Of a stretch of 34,685 bases of DNA, positions 6,527 through 11,743 are shown piece by piece. Position 1 is the first letter of the stretch. Every line of letters begins with the position of its first letter. The position numbers were made by a program, and so were the translations under genes. Source of the stretch: a virus; IMG/VR virus record IMGVR_UViG_3300042900_000247, positions 1-34,685 of that record. One strand, given 5' to 3'. The notes under the pieces were generated by a model, which worked only from the letters and a program-made list of their open reading frames with translations, did no database searches and had not been told where the DNA came from.

Positions 6527-7266
6527 TTCTTATGCTTTAGTTGATAAGATAAGTTCCTAGGCTTTATTTCATCATTTATGGCTTTCCATAAAGAATAAGT
6601 AGTTTGGAATATCTGCCAATCTGCTTTTACTTCTTTAATATCTTTTGTGATTAATTGCCATCCTTTGCCTTGTATTGCTCCTTTTTTGCCTTCTGTCCTA
6701 GTCTTAGCATTAAGCCAAAGAATAGCCACTTGATCAACCTTTACGCTATTTTCCTTTATAAGCTCATTATAGGCTGATAGCTGCAACCAATGAGTAGGTT
6801 GGATGCTATTGCTTGTCTTGATGTCTAATAGGATTTTCTTGCCGTTTATTTCAACTACTCGGTCAAGTGTTCCGGCAAATCCTAGCTTATCAGATATCAT
6901 GTGAACCTCAGACATCTCAATAATAGGATTTATCGTTTGGGTGAACTCAACATATCGTTCAAACATTGACCATTCGCTCATTTTATAAGTAGGATAGCCA
7001 TTATTATTTAAAAATGATACTTCTTGACCATCATCATATCTTTCTGTCAAATCGTGGACATTTGAGCCTCGTTTGCCAGCTTCATCTCTGATGGAGTCAG
7101 CATCTTGACCTACATCTTTAAGCCATTTAAAAAATGCTGCATCTTTAGGATATGCATCTAGAATTGTTGTAACTGATGGAATGTAGCTTCCATTTGGAGA
7201 TAAGTAGAACCTTGCATCTGTAAACTCAATACGGCCTTTAACCAAGTCAATTTGGAACTGTTTCAT
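6523..7266 (-). CDS. RecB/Cas4-like PD-(D/E)XK nuclease
   Basis: A 247-aa nuclease of the phage RecB-like exonuclease group. Visible motifs: RGSNVHDLTERY (67-78, His71), Glu120, GTLDRVV (132-138, Asp135), the catalytic strand LLDIKTS (146-152, Asp148 and Lys150), and the RecB motif QLSAYNEL (162-169). It probably resects DNA ends to feed recombination, in line with the SSB and helicase next to it. It starts 23 bp after tRNA-like element 2, with the leader AAAAAACACACACAATG and no Shine-Dalgarno. It overlaps the MazG-like gene by 4 bp. Confidence 0.85.
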   Translation of the reverse strand: MKQFQIDLVKGRIEFTDARFYLSPNGSYIPSVTTILDAYPKDAAFFKWLKDVGQDADSIRDEAGKRGSNVHDLTERYDDGQEVSFLNNNGYPTYKMSEWSMFERYVEFTQTINPIIEMSEVHMISDKLGFAGTLDRVVEINGKKILLDIKTSNSIQPTHWLQLSAYNELIKENSVKVDQVAILWLNAKTRTEGKKGAIQGKGWQLITKDIKEVKADWQIFQTTYSLWKAINDEIKPRNLSYQLKHKK

Positions 7267-7288
7267 TGTGTGTGTTTTTTAATGTTCG

Positions 7289-7338
7289 TTCTATGCTAGG
7301 GGATCGAACCCAACACTTGCCGACCTTTCGGGCATAGA
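7289..7338 (-). ncRNA. tRNA-like element 2 (miniature, about 50 nt)
   Basis: On the minus strand TCTATGC (7338-7332) pairs perfectly with GCATAGA (7296-7290), a 7-bp acceptor stem, with A at the discriminator place (7289). Directly 5' of GCATAGA is a T-arm with canonical loop (GGTTCGATCC) at the standard offset. Only 18 nt separate the acceptor strand from the T-arm, holding one 4-bp hairpin (CCGA/TCGG, loop AAGG, 7331-7320). There is no room for an anticodon arm. The core TGGGTTCGATYCCCTA is shared with element 1, including a T-T mismatch in the T-stem. It fills the gap between the SSB and RecB-like genes. Confidence 0.55.
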
Positions 7339-7357
7339 CCATTTTATCCAACCAATC

Positions 7358-7939
7358 CTAAAAAGGTATGTCATCACCGATAATATCTTGGGCAATGGGA
7401 TTTATCTTAGGCAATATATTCTCTTTAATGTAAACTTCCAAATATTCCATACGATCTGTATCATCCCAGGTTTCTACACCTTTAACTTTAATCTTCTTCA
7501 TTTGTGGTAAATCTTTTGGCATATCCTTAGTCCAAAAGTGCTTTAAACCTTTACCATTTTGCGAAATGAAAAGCACCGATTGCTTTTTATCTCCATCAAT
7601 ATTTAGCCTAGGAGTTAGTGCAACCATTTGAGTCAAATCTGCATTAGGCAATGCTTTCAGAAAACTTACTGCATATCCGCTAGAATATTTAATGTCAAGT
7701 GTATATTGACCACTACCATCATCCATAATTACCTGCCATGATTTTCCGTATTCAGACTCACGAATTTTAATATCCTTAATAAATCCTTGTAATGAATCAT
7801 AAAATTCTTCATAGACTTCTCTGCCCATCTTGTTGATACGAGCTACAGATTTCTCTGTTGCTTGCTTAAATTGTCTTACTAATTTGCCGTTTGCGATTTG
7901 CAAAAACACTGCGGAGCTTTGACTGTTCTGTAGTCCCAT
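7358..7939 (-). CDS. Phage single-stranded DNA-binding protein
   Basis: A 193-aa protein ending in the acidic tip DDIPF, the hallmark tail of bacterial and phage SSBs that docks partner replication and repair proteins. The body is beta-rich (GKSWQVIMDDGSGQYTLDIKYSSG) with aromatic residues suited to ssDNA stacking. I do not see a standard bacterial SSB signature, so it is a divergent phage type. Position two genes after the promoter of the replication operon, next to a nuclease and a helicase, supports the role of coating ssDNA during replication or recombination. tRNA-like element 2 starts 19 bp after its stop. Confidence 0.75.
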   Translation of the reverse strand: MGLQNSQSSAVFLQIANGKLVRQFKQATEKSVARINKMGREVYEEFYDSLQGFIKDIKIRESEYGKSWQVIMDDGSGQYTLDIKYSSGYAVSFLKALPNADLTQMVALTPRLNIDGDKKQSVLFISQNGKGLKHFWTKDMPKDLPQMKKIKVKGVETWDDTDRMEYLEVYIKENILPKINPIAQDIIGDDIPF

Positions 7940-7940
7940 T

Positions 7941-8270
7941 TTAGTTTAGTTTAAATTTTAATAATTGTTTTTCTTTGTCGTTATACTTTGTTATTAATAC
8001 TGAAATACTATCTATAAATACTTTATAATCCATTATCTCAGCATATTTGTAGGTAAAATCGTCTATAAGAAATCTTACTTTTTCACATTCATCAATTCCC
8101 ATGTCATGGATAAAAAAATTGATTTTGTTGTAATCATCCCAAAATTGTGATGGGATCTTAAACTTCTCAAATCTTGATGTGTATTTTTTCTTTTCTTTAA
8201 GAGGTATTGCATCGTATGTAACCCATACGGCAAGGGCGAAGCTAACTATTAGGATTATTATTAGTATCAT
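7941..8270 (-). CDS. Small membrane-anchored protein, unknown
   Basis: A 109-aa protein with one N-terminal membrane segment (MILIIILIVSFALAVWV, 1-17) followed by a basic, Lys-rich cytoplasmic-like domain. No recognised family. Its ATG lies 29 bp inside the end of the XRE gene, an unusually long overlap for this phage, and no alternative start exists before residue 57. It ends 1 bp before the SSB gene start. An early-expressed membrane protein could take part in superinfection exclusion or membrane attachment of replication, but this is only a guess from position and topology. Confidence 0.7.
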   Translation of the reverse strand: MILIIILIVSFALAVWVTYDAIPLKEKKKYTSRFEKFKIPSQFWDDYNKINFFIHDMGIDECEKVRFLIDDFTYKYAEIMDYKVFIDSISVLITKYNDKEKQLLKFKLN

Positions 8271-8430
8271 AGTCGTGTAGTGCTTTGATTATTTTTTCGT
8301 AGTTGTTAAGTGTGATTTTACCAGTCTTTTCAGCTCTGTAAATAGTTTGGCCTGTCAATCCACACAGTTGAGCCAACTTTTCCCTTGATAGACCTTTCAT
8401 CGTTCGCAACTCTTTAATTAATTCTTTCAT
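8242..8430 (-). CDS. XRE-family helix-turn-helix regulator
   Basis: A 62-aa Cro/CI-type DNA-binding protein: MKGLSREKLAQLCGLTGQTI (11-30) and YRAEKTGKITLNNYEKIIKAL form the canonical five-helix HTH_3 fold, with the recognition helix at about 25-33. It consists of the DNA-binding domain only, with no cleavable dimerisation domain. It is the first gene of the leftward replication operon, 23 bp after the promoter's -7 box, so it probably regulates its own operon and perhaps the rightward promoter. No integrase is found, so it need not be a lysogeny repressor. Confidence 0.85.
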   Translation of the reverse strand: MKELIKELRTMKGLSREKLAQLCGLTGQTIYRAEKTGKITLNNYEKIIKALHDYDTNNNPNS

Positions 8431-8452
8431 TGTTTAATTGTTTAGTGAGAAA

Positions 8453-8485
8453 CAAAGATAGTATAATAAAATTCATATTACCAAA
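8453..8485 (-). promoter_or_regulatory. Bacteroidota-type promoter of the replication operon
   Basis: On the minus strand TTTG (8485-8482), a 21-bp spacer and TATCTTTG (8460-8453) match the Bacteroidota primary sigma consensus TTTG / TAnnTTTG. The -7 box and spacer length are the same as at 32993-33025. The spacer contains an inverted repeat, TAATA-N7-TATTA (8480-8464), a possible operator for the XRE protein encoded next. Confidence 0.75.
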
Positions 8486-8524
8486 CTTTTATTAAATATT
8501 TGTTTTTATAATATGTAACTAATT

Positions 8525-8552
8525 AAAAATCCCCCTCGTAGAAACGAAGGGG
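8525..8552 (-). terminator. Rho-independent terminator ending the late operon
   Basis: On the minus strand CCCCT-T-CGT (8552-8544) pairs with ACGAGGGG (8539-8532) with a single bulge, loop TTCT, followed by a T-run (8529-8525). It lies between the last late gene (stop at 8580) and the replication-operon promoter, insulating the two leftward blocks. Confidence 0.75.
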
Positions 8553-8579
8553 AGATACACCATAAAACCACACTAGAAA

Positions 8580-8852
8580 CTATTTTGATCCATCTTGAAG
8601 TGGAAGGTCTTTATTATCGTCTATTCTTCTATACTTTTCGTGCCATAAAGTATTGGTTAAAATAACTGAATTAGCAATTACTTCATCCTCGGTATTTTCG
8701 GGATATAATATATGCAAACATTCGTGAAGTAAGATTTCCAAATGCTTTTTGCCTTTTAGAGAACTATCAAGCACAACCTGGCCATCAGAATGAGCCAATC
8801 CCCAAGATTTCTGTCTACCCAGTTTAGCATATTTTATTTTTATACGTTTCAT
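8580..8852 (-). CDS. Small HExxH metalloprotease-like protein
   Basis: A 90-aa protein with LLHECLHILYPENTED: the zinc-protease motif HECLH at 43-47 (His43, Glu44, His47), with acidic residues downstream (Glu58 region) that could supply the third ligand. The fold resembles short phage SprT/ImmA-like zincin domains. It could process a phage or host protein, or be a remnant used for structure. It is the last gene of the late block, overlapping the exonuclease gene by 4 bp, with a terminator 28 bp after its stop. Function in infection is unknown. Confidence 0.65.
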   Translation of the reverse strand: MKRIKIKYAKLGRQKSWGLAHSDGQVVLDSSLKGKKHLEILLHECLHILYPENTEDEVIANSVILTNTLWHEKYRRIDDNKDLPLQDGSK

Positions 8853-9577
8853 TTATCAGTCCTAGTTGTATGCTTTCCGCAAATATTGCATTTATACATT
8901 ATCTTTTTTATTCCACTTGCCAATATTCGCCTATTCTGAATCCTTAATTCATTACTACCACATTCTTGACAGCTACCTCTATCTTGGCCAAATATTACTC
9001 CGTAATGAGTTCTGTTTTCAATATGTTTAGATAATTCTTTATAAACTTTCTCTAGAAGAATAACATCTTTTTTGCAGTATTTAATCATATCTGCCATTGC
9101 CTTTGGGTCTTTATGAAGCATTATATTTTTCCAAAGACTATAATCCGTTTTAATCTTCTCTCCTATGCCCAAAAAATCTGCGATATAATTAAGTTTATTG
9201 CTATTAAATTTAAACTTCTGCCTAGCAATTTTCAGCGTATCAATTGTTGTGTATTTAGGGAACATATCTATGCCATGAAATAGGCATCTAGTTCTTATCC
9301 AAGATAAATCAAACCTATCACCATTGTGACCTATAGCTTCATCTGCTTCATTAATTACATTAATGAATGCTTCAAGCATTCTTTTATCATTTTGCTTGTA
9401 ATCCCATTGCAATGAATGTATGTCTTTTGAATCCTCCCATTTGTAGCAGATACAAATGATTGCCCTTTCTTTTATAATACTCTCAGGGCCTACATTTAAC
9501 TTATATCCCGTTTGCCATATAAGAGCCAAATTTGCAGATACTTCTATATCAAAAAATAATCTTTTGCGTTTTGTCAT
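8849..9577 (-). CDS. DEDDy 3'-5' exonuclease with C-terminal zinc ribbon
   Basis: A 242-aa RNase H-like exonuclease: motif I FFDIEVS (Asp10, Glu12), motif II GHNGDRFDLSWI (Asp90), motif III YCKKD (Tyr167, Asp171), the order of DEDDy exonucleases like the proofreading domain of family B polymerases and YprB. The C-terminus adds four cysteines (203, 206, 230, 233; CxxC...CxxC), a zinc-ribbon. Two metal ions would cleave DNA or RNA 3' ends. No DNA polymerase gene is present, so it is a stand-alone nuclease. It lies, oddly, in the late/lysis block, with 4-bp overlaps to the endolysin and metalloprotease genes. Confidence 0.85.
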   Translation of the reverse strand: MTKRKRLFFDIEVSANLALIWQTGYKLNVGPESIIKERAIICICYKWEDSKDIHSLQWDYKQNDKRMLEAFINVINEADEAIGHNGDRFDLSWIRTRCLFHGIDMFPKYTTIDTLKIARQKFKFNSNKLNYIADFLGIGEKIKTDYSLWKNIMLHKDPKAMADMIKYCKKDVILLEKVYKELSKHIENRTHYGVIFGQDRGSCQECGSNELRIQNRRILASGIKKIMYKCNICGKHTTRTDK

Positions 9578-9999
9578 TTGAAGTAAAGATTAGCCTCCGC
9601 TTCTCTCCTTCTTGTTAGACCATTTAATACTTTGCCACCTGCCTTGTTCCACTTCATAAATTCTAGTCTAATAGTAGGATCGTTAGGATTGTAATTAACT
9701 TTCTTTAATAAAGTTGATTTCTGCAAGTTTGCAATTCCTACATTATATGTAAATGACAATAGTGCGGATTTTTGATTATCCGTTAAAATTGTTTTTATTG
9801 TTTTCTCTATTCTATCAGAAAAGTCTTTAATTATAATATCTAATAACTTCTCTGCTCTTTCTTGCGTAATCCTATCACCAGGTTTAACTGGTGTGCCATC
9901 CTCAAAAAAAGTATTCCCATATCCAATTGTCCACCGCATAGCGGAGCATTGGTAGGCAATTAATTTGCAACCTTCAAATTTCTTAATTAAATCCTTCAA
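9574..9999 (-). CDS. Endolysin, GH24 lysozyme
   Basis: A 141-aa T4-type lysozyme (muramidase) that cuts peptidoglycan between MurNAc and GlcNAc. Visible: KKFEGCKLIAYQC, WTIGYGN (23-29), SALLSFTYNVG, and the C-terminal GGKVLNGLTRRREAEANL. The catalytic arrangement is Glu9-8 aa-Cys18-5 aa-Thr24: Cys replaces the usual Asp. The same spacing with Asp or Cys is known in active GH24 endolysins. No signal peptide or SAR segment is present, so release should need a holin, and holin-like genes lie two genes upstream. It overlaps the spanin and exonuclease genes by 4 bp each. Confidence 0.93.
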   Translation of the reverse strand: MKDLIKKFEGCKLIAYQCSAMRWTIGYGNTFFEDGTPVKPGDRITQERAEKLLDIIIKDFSDRIEKTIKTILTDNQKSALLSFTYNVGIANLQKSTLLKKVNYNPNDPTIRLEFMKWNKAGGKVLNGLTRRREAEANLYFK

Positions 10000-10469
10000 G
10001 GCTTTATTTTAAAAAATACCCAAAGACCAATAGCAACTATTAGCAATATAAGCCAATTTAAGCGTTTAATTGCTTTTTGCTTATATTCTTCTGCCTTTAT
10101 AGTTATTTTGCTTAAATCTGACTCTAATAGCTTTATACGAGCATTGTCTACTACTACAGACCTAATTGTATCTCTTATGGTTATTTTCTTTATTATATTC
10201 TTGTATTTTACACTACTAATATAAGTAATATCGTTTTTAACTATTGTTTCTTGATCTACATAAACAATTGTGTCAATTGTTATCAATGTATCAGATATAT
10301 TATTAATGATAGTATCATTTGCACAATACCCTAAACGAATTACTTCGTTTTTAACTTTCTCGAAATTGGCTCTATTGTTTAATACTTGTTTAACAGGATT
10401 GCAGCTAAAGGCAAAAATAGCCGTTATAATTAAAACTATTAAAATAGCTATATAATCACTTCGTTTCAT
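9996..10469 (-). CDS. Unimolecular spanin (u-spanin) candidate
   Basis: A 157-aa envelope protein. Its N-terminus is a lipoprotein signal peptide (MKRSDYIAIL..., lipobox AFSC with Cys23), its C-terminus is a membrane segment (WLILLIVAIGLWVFFKIK). This outer-lipoprotein plus inner-TM topology defines single-gene spanins, which fuse inner and outer membranes as the last lysis step. The middle is periplasmic, beta-rich (TIVYVDQETIVKNDITY) then helical. A frame is open to 10499, but I prefer ATG at 10469, which overlaps the upstream stop as ACTGATGAAACG and gives a proper signal peptide. It sits directly before the endolysin. A gram-negative host follows. Confidence 0.75.
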   Translation of the reverse strand: MKRSDYIAILIVLIITAIFAFSCNPVKQVLNNRANFEKVKNEVIRLGYCANDTIINNISDTLITIDTIVYVDQETIVKNDITYISSVKYKNIIKKITIRDTIRSVVVDNARIKLLESDLSKITIKAEEYKQKAIKRLNWLILLIVAIGLWVFFKIKP

Positions 10470-10647
10470 CAGTAAAAAAGTTTGATAAGAATTTGCCAAG
10501 CCATCCTGCTACAGCAACTCCAATAGCAATTTTCTCATATCCTGTAACAATGGCAAGACCTGCAACAAAAAGACTTCCTGCTGCTAAACTATCTCCAAAT
10601 ATTCGTATTCTTTTAGGTGTTGGCTTAAAATAATTCTTCCAACTCAT
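10456..10647 (-). CDS. Holin-like membrane protein, 63 aa
   Basis: Small protein with two hydrophobic segments (SLAAGSLFVAGLAIVTG and IAIGVAVAGWLGKFLSNFF, about 21-37 and 41-59) and a basic N-terminus (NYFKPTPKRIRIF). Size, topology and position immediately before spanin and endolysin fit a class II holin. I start it at the ATG at 10647, which overlaps the upstream stop in ATGA; a second ATG 12 bases upstream (10659) is possible and would permit dual starts as in some holins. Assignment as holin rests on context. Confidence 0.65.
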   Translation of the reverse strand: MSWKNYFKPTPKRIRIFGDSLAAGSLFVAGLAIVTGYEKIAIGVAVAGWLGKFLSNFFTDETK

Positions 10648-10814
10648 TTTCTTTTCCATTCTCTAAACATTTTCTGTATGTTGTACACTATTGTAGTTAT
10701 TGCTGCTGCACCAGTTAATACCATTGTACCATCTTGCATTGATACTTCCGCAACTACATTAAGCAATATTGTTGCACCACAAAGACCTAAACTTGTTTGA
10801 TCAAAATGTCCCAT
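10644..10814 (-). CDS. Second holin-like small membrane protein, 56 aa
   Basis: Protein beginning MGHFDQTSLGLCGATILLNV with a second hydrophobic stretch TMVLTGAAAITTIVYNI (30-46) and a basic C-terminus (REWKRK). Two short membrane segments with a charged tail suggest a holin or antiholin. The start is chosen at 10814 because ATG there overlaps the stop of the preceding gene as TGATG; an in-frame ATG also exists at 10820. It overlaps the next holin-like gene by 4 bp, so the pair may be a holin and antiholin or a two-component pore. Confidence 0.6.
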   Translation of the reverse strand: MGHFDQTSLGLCGATILLNVVAEVSMQDGTMVLTGAAAITTIVYNIQKMFREWKRK

Positions 10815-11188
10815 CACCATATATAATTTATAAATTCATTAATAACTACCCAATTTGTGCCATCACTAACTATTTGAAGATAATTATATTGATCTTTCAA
10901 TACAATCGTAGTACTTCCATCAATAGTTTCAGTAGAGTAACCATCTACTGTAACAAAATTAGTAGATGAGTCTATTTTTTTAATTGAATATGCAACATTA
11001 TTACCCAATGCACTTGGCAATGTTAATACTATCGCAGCAGATGTAGCATCCGCTAGTATATTAATAAATCCACTTGAAGATGTAAGAGTTTGAGATGAAT
11101 CAACTGTAATAGTCGAAAACTGCAATTGATCTACTGTTAATTCAGTAGAATAATTTCTTCCAACTTCTTTTACAAATCTTCTTATCAC
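10814..11188 (-). CDS. Tail fibre/appendage-type beta protein, 124 aa
   Basis: Beta-structured protein with SGFINILADATSAAIVLTLP and the segment IKKIDSSTNFVTVDGYSTETIDG, a module often found as a repeat or C-terminal unit in phage tail fibres and collar appendages. It lacks a receptor-binding domain that I can recognise. It lies between the large appendage gene cluster and the lysis cassette, so it is probably a minor structural tail component. The stop overlaps the start of the 56-aa holin-like gene (TGATG). A strong hairpin lies 17 bp upstream of its ATG. Confidence 0.6.
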   Translation of the reverse strand: MIRRFVKEVGRNYSTELTVDQLQFSTITVDSSQTLTSSSGFINILADATSAAIVLTLPSALGNNVAYSIKKIDSSTNFVTVDGYSTETIDGSTTIVLKDQYNYLQIVSDGTNWVVINEFINYIW

Positions 11189-11205
11189 TATTATATTATT
11201 TTAAT

Positions 11206-11241
11206 ATGGGTACATTTTATGGTTAAACAAAATGTACCCAT
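11206..11241. terminator. 13-bp perfect inverted repeat, possible terminator
   Basis: ATGGGTACATTTT (11206-11218) pairs perfectly with AAAATGTACCCAT (11229-11241) around a 10-nt loop. It lies between the stop of the 43-aa gene (11249) and the start of the 124-aa gene (11188). No strong T-run follows on either strand, so it may act as a processing or stabilising hairpin or a weak terminator that lowers transcription into the lysis genes. Confidence 0.55.
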
Positions 11242-11248
11242 TAGATAG

Positions 11249-11380
11249 TTATTTATTACTATCTTCTTCTTCTTTACTTGCTTCACCAATCTGTTGATTG
11301 GTTTCTTGCAGTTTCCTTTGCAAAAATTCAATTTGAGCAAGGATGTCGTAGGCTTGAGCCTTTAGTTCTGTTAAGTTCAT
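11249..11380 (-). CDS. Small coiled-coil protein, 43 aa
   Basis: An open frame from ATG at 11380 to TAA at 11249-11251 encodes a protein beginning MNLTELKAQAYDILAQIEFL and continuing with a Gln/Lys-rich helix and an acidic tail EASKEEEDSNK. Heptad-like Leu/Ile spacing in the first 30 residues suggests a coiled coil. Similar short ORFs after tail appendage genes are seen in related phages as hypothetical proteins; a role as appendage assembly factor is possible but unproven. Confidence 0.6.
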   Translation of the reverse strand: MNLTELKAQAYDILAQIEFLQRKLQETNQQIGEASKEEEDSNK

Positions 11381-11407
11381 AAAAATTAATTTAGACAAAT
11401 ATACTAA

Positions 11408-11719
11408 TTATTCAGAAATTGGTAGTATATCTTCGTTTATTTCTTCAATAACAGGTTCTGGGGGAATAGGAGTGTTATCCACCACGATCCAAGGGGCAGC
11501 AGCAAGAATGTCATCAATAAGAACTTGGTCAGATGTAGTCCACTGTGCCAAAACTTCTGGGCTAAATGTATAATTACCATCTTTAAGATTAGTTCCTTTG
11601 TCATCTTGGATTGCCCAATAAGACCAACCGCTTGGATACTGAACGTAAAAATACCCTTTATTAGCTTCTACATTAATGAATGGAAGTACAGGGTTTAGCT
11701 GAAATTGAATGTTTGTCAT
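11408..11719 (-). CDS. Tail-region hypothetical protein, 103 aa
   Basis: Acidic protein (MTNIQFQLNPVLPFINVEAN...) rich in aromatic residues and beta-strand patterns (YFYVQYPSGWSYWAIQDD), ending in a Pro/Glu tail (PPEPVIEEINEDILPISE). No family recognised. It starts 24 bp after the stop of the giant appendage gene, so it is probably a tail appendage accessory or chaperone-like protein. Composition resembles small phage structural proteins. Confidence 0.65.
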   Translation of the reverse strand: MTNIQFQLNPVLPFINVEANKGYFYVQYPSGWSYWAIQDDKGTNLKDGNYTFSPEVLAQWTTSDQVLIDDILAAAPWIVVDNTPIPPEPVIEEINEDILPISE

Positions 11720-11743
11720 TTTATTTGTTTTAATTATTAACTA

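Noticed and set aside
8242-8430. XRE protein as evidence of a temperate phage
   Set aside because: No integrase, excisionase, partition gene or attachment site is visible, and the protein lacks a CI-type C-terminal domain. It is equally consistent with early-gene autoregulation in a lytic phage.
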